A stretch of DNA of 64,000 bases, from assembly GCF_026340095.1 (NCBI RefSeq), contig NZ_JAPEPO010000001.1, forward strand, positions 6,608,001-6,672,000, in the 5' to 3' direction. The notes beneath the pieces are model-generated. The model saw only the letters and a program-made list of their open reading frames with translations, made no database searches and was not told the origin of the DNA. Below are positions 32,271 through 43,325 of the stretch, one piece after another. Both the position numbers and the translations under genes were made by a program. The stretch is from Streptomyces sp. NBC_01446 (lineage in GTDB: Bacteria; Actinomycetota; Actinomycetes; Streptomycetales; Streptomycetaceae). Each line of letters starts with the position of its first letter. The first letter of the stretch is position 1.

Positions 32271-33354
32271 TCAGGCCGCGGACCGTGGGCACGGCGGCGA
32301 AGGCCCAGGCGGCGACGAGCACGGCGTACAGGACGACCGCGAGCACGTCGTACGCCGCGAGCCCCGTGTGCTTGGCTAGGCCCTCCGCGCCGGTGACACA
32401 GGTGCCGATGGGGAAGGTGAACGCCCACCACGTCATCGAGAACCGCATCCCGCGACGGCGGGCCCGCACCACGAGCGCCGCCGCGAGCGCCAGCCACAGC
32501 AGCGCGAACCCCATCACGGGGACTCCGAACAGGACGGCGAAGACGCCGAACCCCTGGGCGTACGGGGCCGGCAGGACGCCCGGCGCGGTGTCCGCGAACT
32601 TGTTGACGGCGGTCGTCGACTGGCCGAGGGGCCCGAGCACGAGGAACAGCGCGGGCGTGAGTATCAGCGGCAGCGGTCCCGCCGTCACCAGGCGCGCGAA
32701 GATCACCGGAAGCATCACCGCGGTGGCGATCAGGCTGAGCCCGAACATGGCGACACAGGCGAGGAGCAGCGTCTGCTGCCACTGGCCCGACGGGAGATGC
32801 GGCACCAGGAGCGGGCCGACGGCCGCGGACACCATGGGCGCCACGACCGGGAGCAGCCACACGGGGGACGCCTGACCCGGCTCGATCCGGTGCTTGGCCA
32901 CCATCAGGTACGGGACGGCCACCGCCGCGACCAGCCCGATCACCGTGCCCGCCGTGAACAGCACCGTGTCCAGGGCCACGGCCGCCTGCGTCCCGATCCA
33001 GTCCTGGCCGACGAGCATCGTGCCGCCGCCGACAGCGAGCAATGCCATCGCGAGGCAGCCGTAGAAGGGGGCCACAGCCGGGTCGAGCAGATGTTCCTTC
33101 GCGCGGTCGCTGTGGTGTGTCCAGTGCAGGGCGCGGGCCGTGAGGAGGACGAGGAGGGCCACGAGGGACAGTGCCCACATCACGGTGCACAGGGCCCGCA
33201 GGCCCGGAACGTGTACGGGGAGCGCGGCGCCCGCGTTCGCGATGATCGCGGTACCCATCACCGACGCGTACCAGTTGGGACCGAGGTGGCGGACGGCGGG
33301 ACATCGAAGGGACGGGATGCGGGCCGCTGTCAGCGGCTGGGCGGCGGTGACCAT
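32197..33354 (-). CDS. TDT-family (TehA/SLAC1-like) transporter
   Basis: A 385-residue membrane protein with about ten transmembrane helices, of the tellurite-resistance/dicarboxylate transporter (TDT) family that also includes sulphite and malate exporters. It starts NWYASVMGTAIIANAG, the family's N-terminal signature, and has FTFPIGTCVTGAEGLAK in helix 9. Substrate uncertain. Divergent from a LysR regulator with 70 bases between starts, so regulation by it is likely. The C-terminal tail overlaps the convergent BtuF-like gene. Confidence 0.85.
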   Translation of the reverse strand: MVTAAQPLTAARIPSLRCPAVRHLGPNWYASVMGTAIIANAGAALPVHVPGLRALCTVMWALSLVALLVLLTARALHWTHHSDRAKEHLLDPAVAPFYGCLAMALLAVGGGTMLVGQDWIGTQAAVALDTVLFTAGTVIGLVAAVAVPYLMVAKHRIEPGQASPVWLLPVVAPMVSAAVGPLLVPHLPSGQWQQTLLLACVAMFGLSLIATAVMLPVIFARLVTAGPLPLILTPALFLVLGPLGQSTTAVNKFADTAPGVLPAPYAQGFGVFAVLFGVPVMGFALLWLALAAALVVRARRRGMRFSMTWWAFTFPIGTCVTGAEGLAKHTGLAAYDVLAVVLYAVLVAAWAFAAVPTVRGLISGELLAAPRAAQPAPASTTARTT

Positions 33355-33395
33355 GAGTCCACGGTCGCGCCGGGCCGATCCCCCCACCAGGGACC

Positions 33396-33413
33396 ATGCC
33401 TCTATGAGGGCAT
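33396..33413. promoter_or_regulatory. Candidate LysR-binding palindrome
   Basis: ATGCCTC and GAGGGCAT form a near-perfect inverted repeat (one extra G) in the 70-base gap between the divergent TDT and LysR genes. Such T-N11-A-like sites upstream of lysR genes are usual regulator-binding sites. Confidence 0.5.
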
Positions 33414-33424
33414 AAGCTGGATTT

Positions 33425-34366
33425 ATGAGTGGCGATACGGCGGGTGCGGTGGACGGTTCCACGACGGGGGCGGGGCTCGCCCACCGGGTCCCGGACCTCG
33501 GCGCGCTGGAACTCCTGCTCGCCGTGGCGCGGCTCGGCAGTCTGGGCCGCGCAGCCCGCGAGACGGGCATCACGCAGCCCGCCGCCAGCAGCCGCATCCG
33601 CTCCATGGAACGCCAGCTCGGGGTGGCCCTGGTCGACCGGTCGCCGCGCGGCTCACGGCTCACCGACGCGGGCGCGCTCGTCACGGACTGGGCGCGGCGG
33701 ATCGTCGAGGCGGCGGCGGCCTTCGACGCCGGGGCACAGGCGCTGCGCGACCGCCGTGACTCGCGCCTGCGGGTCGCCGCGAGCATGACGATCGCCGAGT
33801 ACCTGCTGCCGAACTGGCTGCTCGCGCTGCGCGCGGAGCGCCCCGACACGGCGGTGTCGCTCCACGCGGGCAACTCGGCGGCGGTCGCGGAGCGCCTCCT
33901 GTCCGGCGACGCGGACCTCGGCTTCGTCGAGGGCCTCGCGGTGCCCGCGGGCCTGGACGCCACGGTCATCGCCCACGACCGGCTCATCGTGGTCACCGCC
34001 CCGGGACACCCGTGGGCCCGGCGCAGGAAGCCGCTGTCGGCCGACGAGCTGGCGGCGACCCCGCTCATCCTGCGCGAGCGCGGCTCGGGCACCCGGCAGG
34101 TCCTCGACGCCGCGCTCGGCGGCCTGGCGCGCCCCCTCATCGAGCTGTCGTCGACGACCGCGGTGAAGGCGGCGGCGGTGAGCGGCGCGGGCCCCTCCGT
34201 CCTGAGCGAGCTCGCCGTCGGCGAAGAACTCGCCGCCCGCAGGCTCGTCGAGATCCCGCTCGAAGGCGTACGGCTGCGCAGGGACCTGCGCGCGGTCTGG
34301 CCGACCGGGCACCGGCCGGTGGGGCCGGCCAGGGAGCTGCTCGCTCTCACGCGCGGGCCGGCCTGA
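33425..34366 (+). CDS. LysR-family transcriptional regulator
   Basis: A 313-residue LysR regulator: N-terminal helix-turn-helix (about 25-85, LGSLGRAARETGITQPAASSRI) and a two-lobed effector-binding domain (about 110-300). The family typically activates a divergent gene, here the TDT transporter, in response to a metabolite such as an organic acid or sulphur compound. ATG 33425 is the likely start, though the first ~20 residues are a poorly conserved extension. Confidence 0.9.
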   Translation: MSGDTAGAVDGSTTGAGLAHRVPDLGALELLLAVARLGSLGRAARETGITQPAASSRIRSMERQLGVALVDRSPRGSRLTDAGALVTDWARRIVEAAAAFDAGAQALRDRRDSRLRVAASMTIAEYLLPNWLLALRAERPDTAVSLHAGNSAAVAERLLSGDADLGFVEGLAVPAGLDATVIAHDRLIVVTAPGHPWARRRKPLSADELAATPLILRERGSGTRQVLDAALGGLARPLIELSSTTAVKAAAVSGAGPSVLSELAVGEELAARRLVEIPLEGVRLRRDLRAVWPTGHRPVGPARELLALTRGPA

Positions 34367-34381
34367 GCGTCGCCCGTGACG

Positions 34382-35077
34382 TCAGGAGCCGCCCCGCGCT
34401 GCCGCTCGGATCAGGCCGCCCATGACGCGTGCGTCCTCGCCCATCTCGGGGTGCCACTGCACGCCGAGTACCCAGGTGAGGCCCTGGAGTTCGACCGCCT
34501 CGACCGTGCCGTCCGCCGCGTGGGCCGACGCGACCAGACCCCGGCCGAGCCGGTCGACCGCCTGATGGTGGTACGTCGGCACGTCCGACTCATCGGGCAC
34601 CAGCTCGCCGTACCGCGTCCCGGGCACGGGCGTCACCGCGTGCGTCCCGAAGACGCCGATGTCCTTGACGTGCCCCTCGATGTGCTGGGTGAGCGTGCCG
34701 CCGAGGGCCACGTTCAGGAGCTGCATGCCGCGGCAGATGCCGAGCAGCGGCTTGCCGGACGCCAACGCGGCGCGGATCAGGGCGAGTTCCCACGCGTCCC
34801 GCTCGACCGCGGCCGGCCCGGTGCGGTCCTCGCGCTCGGCGCCGTACCGGCCCGGTTCCACGTCGGGACCGCCCGCGACGACGAGCCCGTCGAGCCGGGC
34901 GACCACCGAGGGCGCGTACGTGGGGTCGTCCGGCGGCACCATCGCGGCGAGGCCGCCCGCGGACTGCACGAGCCGCGGGTACCCGGCGGGCAGCAGTGCG
35001 GCGGGCAACTCCCACACGCCCCAGCTCGCCTTCGCCTCCAAGTAGGTGCTGACCCCGATCAGCGGCCTGCCCATCAT
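34382..35077 (-). CDS. Gamma-glutamyl hydrolase of the PuuD/class I amidotransferase family
   Basis: A 231-residue hydrolase resembling PuuD, which splits gamma-glutamyl-gamma-aminobutyrate. The catalytic triad is Cys115 in GICRGMQ and His209/Glu211 in GVQWHPE. Its position beside an ethanolamine-type permease and a GlnA4-like ligase suggests that it removes glutamate from a gamma-glutamyl intermediate at the end of the pathway. ATG 35077 and ATG 35074 are adjacent. The permease gene ends 24 bases upstream, so co-transcription is likely. Confidence 0.88.
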   Translation of the reverse strand: MMGRPLIGVSTYLEAKASWGVWELPAALLPAGYPRLVQSAGGLAAMVPPDDPTYAPSVVARLDGLVVAGGPDVEPGRYGAEREDRTGPAAVERDAWELALIRAALASGKPLLGICRGMQLLNVALGGTLTQHIEGHVKDIGVFGTHAVTPVPGTRYGELVPDESDVPTYHHQAVDRLGRGLVASAHAADGTVEAVELQGLTWVLGVQWHPEMGEDARVMGGLIRAAARGGS

Positions 35078-35100
35078 GTGCCCGTGCTCCCTCGCCTTGG

Positions 35101-36549
<1,449 letters not shown>

Positions 36550-36660
36550 GGCGCGGGCTCCCCGTCGTGCGGTGGATGCTCAATGGAGTGAATCCATACC
36601 TTTGCGGAGAGCGCGCGAAGAAATCAAGACCCCTGCGTTACGCGCCGGTTCATCACGGGC

Positions 36661-37386
36661 TCAGGTCAGGAAGCCCCGCAGGAGAGCGGCCGTGCCGGCG
36701 CAGTGCTCGCGCATCATCTCCCGCGCCCCGTCGGCGTCCCCGTCGAGCACCGCCTCCACCAGGGCCGTGTGCTGACGCTGTGAATGCTCCAGGTTCCGTA
36801 CCAACAGAGGGATGCAGTCGAGGAGGTCGTTCACCGTCGCGCGCACCGCCGCGTACTGCGCCGTGAGCGAGGGCGACCCGCACAGTTCGGCGAGTGTGAG
36901 GTGGAGCAGGGTGTCGAGGCGCCGGTAGTCGGCGAGGGGTGCGTCGTGGGTGCGGGCGAGCGCGTCGCGCAGCCGCTGCGCCTGCTCGTCGGTCAGGCCG
37001 TGCGCGGCGCACAGGCCCGCCGCCCCCACCTCCAGGACCTCCCGGAAGCGCAGCGCGTCCTCGACGTCCACGTCCTTGAGGCGGCGGCGCAGCTCGTCCT
37101 CGCCCGGCGCGTCCGTGCGCGACACCACGAACGTGCCGCCGTAGCGCCCGCGCCGCGACTCGACCAGGCCCTGGTCCTGGAGCACCTTCAGGACCTCCCG
37201 CAGCGTCACCCTGCTGATGCCGAGCCGGTCCGCCAACTCCCTCTCGGAGGGCAGGCGTTCACCCCCTCGCACCAGGCCGAGCCGGACGACCTGGAGGATC
37301 TGCTCCAGGGCCTCCTCGAATCCGTTGCCCGCCCGCACGGGCCGCAGCACCGGCGTGAGCCGGTCGTCGCCATCCGTGTGCGACAT
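36661..37386 (-). CDS. GntR-family (FadR subfamily) regulator
   Basis: A 241-residue regulator with a GntR winged helix (about 28-85, LPSERELADRLGISRVTLREVLKVLQDQGLVESRRG) and a FadR-type FCD ligand domain with the conserved acidic and His positions (LDTLLHLTLAELC). It lies between the permease unit and the divergent GlnA4-like operon, so it very likely represses both. ATG 37386 has AAGGGGG nine bases upstream; the longer TTG-started frame would use the ribosome-binding site as code. Confidence 0.9.
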   Translation of the reverse strand: MSHTDGDDRLTPVLRPVRAGNGFEEALEQILQVVRLGLVRGGERLPSERELADRLGISRVTLREVLKVLQDQGLVESRRGRYGGTFVVSRTDAPGEDELRRRLKDVDVEDALRFREVLEVGAAGLCAAHGLTDEQAQRLRDALARTHDAPLADYRRLDTLLHLTLAELCGSPSLTAQYAAVRATVNDLLDCIPLLVRNLEHSQRQHTALVEAVLDGDADGAREMMREHCAGTAALLRGFLT

Positions 37387-37472
37387 ATGGCCGTACCCCC
37401 TTCCCAAGCAATGGTTCTCCGCAATACCTTATGGCTTCCGGCTGACCGAAGAAGCCCGAAGGAGGCCTTCCC

Positions 37473-38849
37473 GTGGCAGACCGCACACCCCCGCTCGGCG
37501 TCGAGGAGCTCACGTCCCTCGTCGAGAGTGGAGAGATCGACACTGTCGTCCTGGCCTTCCCCGATATGCAAGGGCGGCTCCAGGGCAAGCGGTTCGCCGC
37601 CCGCTTCTTCCTCGACGAGGTCCTCGCCCACGGCACGGAGGGCTGCAACTACCTCCTCGCCGTCGACACCGAGATGAACACGGTCGACGGATACGAGATG
37701 TCCTCCTGGGACCGCGGCTACGGCGACTTCGCCATGCACGCCGACCTCTCCACCCTGCGCCGCGTCCCCTGGAACGACGGCACCGCGATGCTCATCGCGG
37801 ACCTGGCGTGGAACGACGCCTCGCCCGTCGTGGCCGCGCCCCGGCAGATCCTGCGCCGCCAGCTCGACCGGCTCGCCGAACTCGGCTACTCCGCCCACGT
37901 CGGCACGGAGCTGGAGTTCATCGTCTTCAAGGACACCTACGAGCAGGCCTGGGACGCGGGCTACAAGAACCTGACCCCCGCCAACCAGTACAACATCGAC
38001 TACTCGGTCCTCGGCACCGGACGCATCGAGCCGCTCCTGCGCCGCATCCGCAACGACATGGCCGCGGCCGGTCTCGTCGTCGAGTCCGCCAAGGGCGAGT
38101 GCAACCCCGGCCAGCACGAGATCGTGTTCCGCTACGACGAGGCCCTCGTCACCTGCGACCAGCACGCCATCTACAAGACCGGCGCCAAGGAGATCGCGGC
38201 CCAGGAGGGTGTCTCGCTCACCTTCATGGCCAAGTTCAACGAGCGCGAGGGCAACTCCTGTCACATCCACCTCTCGCTCCAGTCCGTCGACGAGCCCGGC
38301 ACCAACGTCATGGCGGGCACCGCGGACGACCCCGGCGGGATGTCGCCGGTGATGCGGCACTTCCTCGCGGGCCAGCTCGCCGCGCTGCGCGACTTCTCGC
38401 TGCTCTACGCGCCCAACATCAACTCGTACAAGCGGTTCCAGCCGGGCTCCTTCGCGCCGACCGCGGCCGCGTGGGGCTACGACAACCGCACCTGCGCACT
38501 CCGCGTCGTCGGCCACGGCCGCTCGATGCGCTTCGAGAACCGCCTGCCCGGCGGCGACGTGAACCCGCACCTCGCGGTCGCCGGACTCGTGGCCGCCGGC
38601 CTGTACGGCATCGAGCAGAAGCTCGAACTGCCCGAGGAGTGCACCGGAAACGCCTACACCGGCGAGTACGAGCACGTTCCCACGACGCTGCGCGAGGCAG
38701 CCGAGCTGTGGGAGAACAGCCCCATCGCCAAGGCCGCGTTCGGCGACGAGGTCGTCGCGCACTACCGCAACATGGCGCGGGTCGAACTCGACGCGTTCGA
38801 CGCCGCCGTCACCGACTGGGAACTCCGCAGGTCGTTCGAAAGGCTCTAG
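37473..38849 (+). CDS. glnA4: Glutamine synthetase-like gamma-glutamylethanolamide synthetase
   Basis: A 458-residue member of the glutamine synthetase fold, closest by context and sequence to Streptomyces GlnA4, shown in S. coelicolor to glutamylate ethanolamine. It has the ATP/metal motifs GTELEFIVF, GECNPGQHEI and NSCHIHLSL, and NRTCALRV for phosphate binding. It lacks the adenylylation loop of true GlnA. Reaction: glutamate + ethanolamine + ATP to gamma-glutamylethanolamide, the detoxifying first step. GTG start after GAAGGAGG. The aldehyde dehydrogenase gene follows one base after its stop. Confidence 0.9.
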   Translation: MADRTPPLGVEELTSLVESGEIDTVVLAFPDMQGRLQGKRFAARFFLDEVLAHGTEGCNYLLAVDTEMNTVDGYEMSSWDRGYGDFAMHADLSTLRRVPWNDGTAMLIADLAWNDASPVVAAPRQILRRQLDRLAELGYSAHVGTELEFIVFKDTYEQAWDAGYKNLTPANQYNIDYSVLGTGRIEPLLRRIRNDMAAAGLVVESAKGECNPGQHEIVFRYDEALVTCDQHAIYKTGAKEIAAQEGVSLTFMAKFNEREGNSCHIHLSLQSVDEPGTNVMAGTADDPGGMSPVMRHFLAGQLAALRDFSLLYAPNINSYKRFQPGSFAPTAAAWGYDNRTCALRVVGHGRSMRFENRLPGGDVNPHLAVAGLVAAGLYGIEQKLELPEECTGNAYTGEYEHVPTTLREAAELWENSPIAKAAFGDEVVAHYRNMARVELDAFDAAVTDWELRRSFERL

Positions 38850-38850
38850 C

Positions 38851-40215
38851 GTGCACGACATCCTCAACCCGGCGACCGAAGAAGTCATCGCCACGATCCA
38901 CGCGACCTCCCGCGACCAGGTCGACGCCGCGGTCCTGCGGGCCCACCGGGCGCAGCGCGGCTGGGCTGCCGCGGCCCCCGCCGACCGGGCCCGCCTTCTG
39001 CGCCGCTTCGCCGCCGTCGTCGACGAGCACGTCGAGGAACTCGCCCGCATCGAGGTGCGCGAGGCCGGACACACCATCGGCAACGCCCGCTGGGAGGCGG
39101 GCAACGTCCGCGACCTGCTCGACTACGCGGCCGGGGGAGTGGAGCGCCTCACCGGCCGCCAGATCCCCGTCGCCGGCGGCCTCGACATCACGATCCTCGA
39201 ACCCCTCGGCGTCGTCGGTGTCATCGCGCCCTGGAACTTCCCCATGCCGATCGCCGCGTGGGGCACGGCCCCCGCGCTCGCCGCCGGGAACGCGGTGATC
39301 CTCAAGCCCGCCGAGACGACCCCGCTCACCGCGCTCCGCCTCGCCGAACTCGCCCTGGAGGCGGGCCTTCCCGAGCACCTCTTCCAGGTCCTTCCCGGCG
39401 CGGGAGACGTGGCGGGAGCCGCCCTCGTGGAGCACCCAGGCGTCGCCAAGATCGTGTTCACCGGCTCCACCCGCGTCGGCAAACAGATCATGGCCAAGTG
39501 CGCCGCCCAGGTGAAGCGCGTGACCCTCGAACTCGGCGGCAAGAGCCCGAACATCGTGTTCGCCGACGCCGACATCGAGGCGGCCGCCGCCGCGACCCCC
39601 ATGTCGTTCCTCGACAACGCCGGCCAGGACTGCTGCGCCCGCACCCGCATCCTCGTACAGCGGTCCGTCCACGACCGGTTCCTGGCTCTGCTCGCGCCCG
39701 CGATCGAGTCCGTCGTCGTCGGCGACCCCGCCGACGAGAAGACCCAGATGGGCCCGCTCATCTCCAAGTCCCAGCTGGAACGGGTCCGTTCGTACGTCGA
39801 CGGGGGAGCGCCCGCCGTGCGGGGCAGCGCCCCCGAGGGCGCCGGATTCTGGTTCCCGCCGACCGTCCTCACCGACACCGCCCCCGACGCGCCCGCCGCC
39901 GCCGAGGAGGTCTTCGGGCCCGTCGCCGTCGTCCTGCCCTTCGACGACGAGGCCGACGCGATCCGGCTCGCCAACGCCACCGAGTACGGGCTCTCCGGAT
40001 CCCTGTGGACCCGGGACGTGGGCCGCGCCCTGCGCGTCGCCGGGGCGGTCCGCGCCGGGAACCTCTCGGTCAACTCCCACTCCAGCGTCCGCTACTCGAC
40101 CCCGTTCGGCGGCTACAAGCAGTCCGGCGTCGGCCGCGAACTGGGCCCCGACGCCCTCACCGCCTTCACCGAGACCAAGAACGTCTTCATCAGCACGGAA
40201 AGCACGGAGGCCTGA
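38851..40215 (+). CDS. Aldehyde dehydrogenase
   Basis: A 454-residue NAD(P)-dependent aldehyde dehydrogenase. General base Glu in LELGGKSPN (about 230), catalytic Cys in GQDCCARTR (about 262), Rossmann loop FTGSTRVG. In this operon it should oxidise the gamma-glutamylated aldehyde formed from gamma-glutamylethanolamide to the acid, by analogy with PuuC. GTG start, one base after the upstream stop, with AGGTCG in the end of glnA4 as weak ribosome-binding site. Confidence 0.9.
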   Translation: MHDILNPATEEVIATIHATSRDQVDAAVLRAHRAQRGWAAAAPADRARLLRRFAAVVDEHVEELARIEVREAGHTIGNARWEAGNVRDLLDYAAGGVERLTGRQIPVAGGLDITILEPLGVVGVIAPWNFPMPIAAWGTAPALAAGNAVILKPAETTPLTALRLAELALEAGLPEHLFQVLPGAGDVAGAALVEHPGVAKIVFTGSTRVGKQIMAKCAAQVKRVTLELGGKSPNIVFADADIEAAAAATPMSFLDNAGQDCCARTRILVQRSVHDRFLALLAPAIESVVVGDPADEKTQMGPLISKSQLERVRSYVDGGAPAVRGSAPEGAGFWFPPTVLTDTAPDAPAAAEEVFGPVAVVLPFDDEADAIRLANATEYGLSGSLWTRDVGRALRVAGAVRAGNLSVNSHSSVRYSTPFGGYKQSGVGRELGPDALTAFTETKNVFISTESTEA

Positions 40216-40221
40216 AGCACC

Positions 40222-41001
40222 ATGACCGACATCATCTGCCGCCGCCTCACCGGCCGCACCGCCGTCATCACCGGAGCCGGCAGCGGCATCGGCCTCGCCA
40301 CCGCCCGCCGCCTCGCCTCCGAGGGCGCGAACGTGGTCTGCGCCGACATCGACGAGAGCGCCGGCAAGAAGGCCGCCGAGGAGGTCGGCGGCACCTTCGT
40401 CCAGGTCGACGTCACCGACGGCGAACAGGTCGAGGCCCTCTTCAAGACCGCGTACGACACCTACGGCTCGGTCGACATCGCCTTCAACAACGCCGGGATC
40501 TCGCCCCCCGACGACGACTCCATCCTGGACACGGGCCTGGAGGCCTGGAAGCGCGTCCAGGAGGTCAACCTCACCTCCGTCTTCCTGTGCTGCAAGGCCG
40601 CCATCCCCTACATGCGGCAGCAGGGCAGGGGATCCATCATCAACACCGCCTCGTTCGTGGCCCGGATGGGCGCGGCGACCTCCCAGATCTCGTACACGGC
40701 GTCCAAGGGCGGCGTCCTCGCCATGTCGCGCGAGCTCGGCGTGCAGTTCGCCCGCGAGGGCATCAGGGTCAACGCCCTGTGCCCGGGCCCGGTCAACACC
40801 CCGCTCCTCCAGGAGCTGTTCGCCAAGGACCCCGAGCGAGCCGCGCGCCGCCTCGTGCACATCCCGGTCGGCCGCTTCGCGGACGCCGACGAGATCGCCG
40901 CCGCGGTGGCCTTCCTCGCGAGCGACGACTCCTCGTTCGTGAACGCCACCGACTTCCTCGTCGACGGCGGCATCTCGGGGGCGTACGTCACGCCTCTGTA
41001 G
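40222..41001 (+). CDS. Short-chain dehydrogenase/reductase
   Basis: A 259-residue SDR enzyme: cofactor loop TGAGSGIG (18-25), NNAGIS, and catalytic Ser with YTASK (Tyr near 158). An Asp after strand 2 (CADID) points to NAD(H). It lies six bases after the aldehyde dehydrogenase gene, so it may oxidise the alcohol group of gamma-glutamylethanolamide to the aldehyde, before the dehydrogenase step. That assignment is inference from gene order. Confidence 0.9.
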   Translation: MTDIICRRLTGRTAVITGAGSGIGLATARRLASEGANVVCADIDESAGKKAAEEVGGTFVQVDVTDGEQVEALFKTAYDTYGSVDIAFNNAGISPPDDDSILDTGLEAWKRVQEVNLTSVFLCCKAAIPYMRQQGRGSIINTASFVARMGAATSQISYTASKGGVLAMSRELGVQFAREGIRVNALCPGPVNTPLLQELFAKDPERAARRLVHIPVGRFADADEIAAAVAFLASDDSSFVNATDFLVDGGISGAYVTPL

Positions 41002-41034
41002 GGGACGCGTCATGTAGGTGTACGGTCCCCAGGC

Positions 41035-42324
41035 ATGCGTAACAGAGATGTTGCCGCGTGGACTTCAGCCGTGGTCACCGTCCTGGTGGCCACGGCTCTC
41101 GTCTCTCCTGCGGCCGCAGCCACGTCCGCTCCCACCACCGACCGGGCCTGCCCGCAGCTCTCGAAGAAGCTGTCGTGGTACGGCCAGAACCGGGCCCGGC
41201 TCCAGCGCGTGATCGACGAGCGCGGGACCTGCTCCGGCCACCACGGGCCCCGGCCCGTCGCCGCGTTCGACTGGGACAACACCGTCTCCAAGAACGACGT
41301 CACCGACGCGACGATCGCCTGGTCGCTCAAGCACGACAAGATCCTGCGGCCCGCGAACTGGAAGAAGACCAGCAAGTGGCTGACCGGCGAGGCCGACAAG
41401 GCCCTGACCGCCGCCTGCGGCACCGCCGTACCCGTCGGTGCGCCCCTGCCGACCTCCACCGACACCGACTGCACGGACGAGATCTTCAACATCCGTGAGT
41501 CCGGCAGGACCATGAGCGGCGCCGCCGCCTTCGCCGGTGAGTGGAACCACCGCCGCACCGTGCCCCAGTACGCCTGGGTGCCGCAGCTGTTCGCCGGACA
41601 CACCGTCCCCGAACTGGAGTCGTACGCCGCGCAGGCCCGCCGCGAGGCGCTGGCCGCACCTGTCGGCTCGACCCAGACGCTCGGCACGCACACCATTCCC
41701 GGGTACGTCCGCTACTACGAGCAGCAGCGCGATCTCATCCGCACGCTCCAGAAGGCCGGGTTCGACGTCTACATCGTGTCGGCCGGGTCCGAGCCGGTGA
41801 CCGAGGTGTGGTCGAGCGGCAGGGGCGGCGTCGGCATCGACCGCGCCCACACCGTCGCCATCCGCTCCGTCCTCGACGGCAAGGGCCGCATCACCACGTA
41901 CAACGAAGGCTGCGGCGGGGCCGGGCGCACCCAGGGCGAGGCCATCCCCTACATCGACGGCAAGCGCTGCTGGATCAACCAGGACATCTTCCACATCAAG
42001 GGCAAGTCTGCCTGGGAGAAGCAGCGTTGGAGCAAGCGCATCGCCCTCGGCGGCGGCGACGCCGACACCGACGTCACCTTCGTCGGCGACGCCACCGGCG
42101 CGCACCTCGTGCTCAACCGCAACAAGAACGAGGTGATGTGCCGCGCCTACGACAACACCGACGGACGCTGGGTCGTGAATCCCATGTTCATCGAACCGCT
42201 CCCGCGCAAGACCGGCAGCTACCCCTGCTCCACGGCCGCGTACAACAGGCCCGGGGGCGGCTTCGGCCCGGTCCTGCGCCCGGACGGCTCCGTCGTGCCC
42301 GACCAGGCGGACTCGGTGTACTGA
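41035..42324 (+). CDS. Secreted HAD-superfamily phosphatase
   Basis: A 429-residue exported protein. The signal peptide ends near SPAAAA (residue ~29). HAD motif I is DWDNT (Asp79 nucleophile, Asp81 acid), and GGGDADTD with FVGDATG supplies motif IV. It resembles secreted phosphatases such as Pseudomonas phosphorylcholine phosphatase. Directly after the ethanolamine genes, it might release choline or ethanolamine from phosphate esters outside the cell; this is inference. TACGGT at 41021-41026 precedes the ATG by eight bases, indicating a separate leaderless promoter. Confidence 0.8.
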   Translation: MRNRDVAAWTSAVVTVLVATALVSPAAAATSAPTTDRACPQLSKKLSWYGQNRARLQRVIDERGTCSGHHGPRPVAAFDWDNTVSKNDVTDATIAWSLKHDKILRPANWKKTSKWLTGEADKALTAACGTAVPVGAPLPTSTDTDCTDEIFNIRESGRTMSGAAAFAGEWNHRRTVPQYAWVPQLFAGHTVPELESYAAQARREALAAPVGSTQTLGTHTIPGYVRYYEQQRDLIRTLQKAGFDVYIVSAGSEPVTEVWSSGRGGVGIDRAHTVAIRSVLDGKGRITTYNEGCGGAGRTQGEAIPYIDGKRCWINQDIFHIKGKSAWEKQRWSKRIALGGGDADTDVTFVGDATGAHLVLNRNKNEVMCRAYDNTDGRWVVNPMFIEPLPRKTGSYPCSTAAYNRPGGGFGPVLRPDGSVVPDQADSVY

Positions 42325-42352
42325 CCTTCCCCGCGCAATTTAGAGTGCCGGG

Positions 42353-43312
42353 ATGAGCATGACGCCCCCGCCCGGCTGGTACCCGGACCCCACGGCCCCG
42401 CCCACCGAGCGCTGGTGGGACGGGGCCGCGTGGACCGAGCACCGGCGGCAGCCGCAGAACACCCCGGCCGCGCCACAGGCTTTCGGGCCGCCCGTCGAGC
42501 CCCCGCTCCCGGCCACGGGCCCGCAGCGCCCGCCCGCCGCACCGGGCCGCCGCGCCAGGACCATCGCCCTGGCCGCCGCCGGCATCGTGCTCGTCGCCTC
42601 CATCGCCACCGGCGCCGTACTGCTCGGCCGCGGCGGCGACGACCCCCACACCCGCACGGCACCCACCACGAGCGCCTCGACGCCCAAGGACCCGACCGCC
42701 ACCGCGAGCAGCGCCGAGCCCACCCCCACCGAGGACGCGTCCACCGCCGTCGACCAGCTCGACGGCATCACGCTCCCCGTCCTCGACGGCTGGCAGAAGG
42801 CCGAGAACGTCGTCGACGACGACATGCTGATCACCACACCGCGCACCTACGACTGCCCCGGCGACTCGGGTCTGTGCCGGCACGGCACCGTGGTCTCCCG
42901 CACCGTCACCGGGACCGACGAGACCTCACCCGAAGTCATTGCCAAACGGGACATCAAGGACGCCGCGAACGCCTCGTACGACAAGAACGGCATCAACCAG
43001 CAGCCCTTCGGTGGCATCGAGTCGCACCAGCAGATCGCCGCCCGCCAGACCGCGGTCGCCGGGCGCGCCGGCTACCTCGTCCGCTGGAAGGTGAAGACCG
43101 CGAAGGGGCCCGGCGGTTACGTCCAGTCCGTCGTCTTCCCCTCCAGCGTCGGCTCCGAGTCCCTGGTGACCGTCCGCATCACCGTCGACGCAGGCGAGGA
43201 CGCGCCGCCGCTCTCCGACATGGACCGCATCGTCAAGGGCATCAAGGTGGCCGGCGACAGCGGGTCGGACGGCGGCGTGGGCAGCAGCATCGGCCCCACC
43301 GTCACGCCTTAG
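42353..43312 (+). CDS. DUF2510 membrane protein
   Basis: A 319-residue protein with an N-terminal DUF2510 motif (PPGWYPDPTAPPTERWWDGA), a Pro-rich cytoplasmic linker, one transmembrane helix (about 69-93) and an extracellular domain of ~200 residues after a Ser/Thr/Ala linker. The outer part has two cysteines (YDCPGDSGLC) likely to form a disulphide. Function unknown; DUF2510 occurs widely in actinobacterial membrane proteins. TAGAGT at 42341-42346 is six bases before ATG, so leaderless. Confidence 0.8.
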   Translation: MSMTPPPGWYPDPTAPPTERWWDGAAWTEHRRQPQNTPAAPQAFGPPVEPPLPATGPQRPPAAPGRRARTIALAAAGIVLVASIATGAVLLGRGGDDPHTRTAPTTSASTPKDPTATASSAEPTPTEDASTAVDQLDGITLPVLDGWQKAENVVDDDMLITTPRTYDCPGDSGLCRHGTVVSRTVTGTDETSPEVIAKRDIKDAANASYDKNGINQQPFGGIESHQQIAARQTAVAGRAGYLVRWKVKTAKGPGGYVQSVVFPSSVGSESLVTVRITVDAGEDAPPLSDMDRIVKGIKVAGDSGSDGGVGSSIGPTVTP

Positions 43313-43325
43313 CGTCTTCAGGGAC

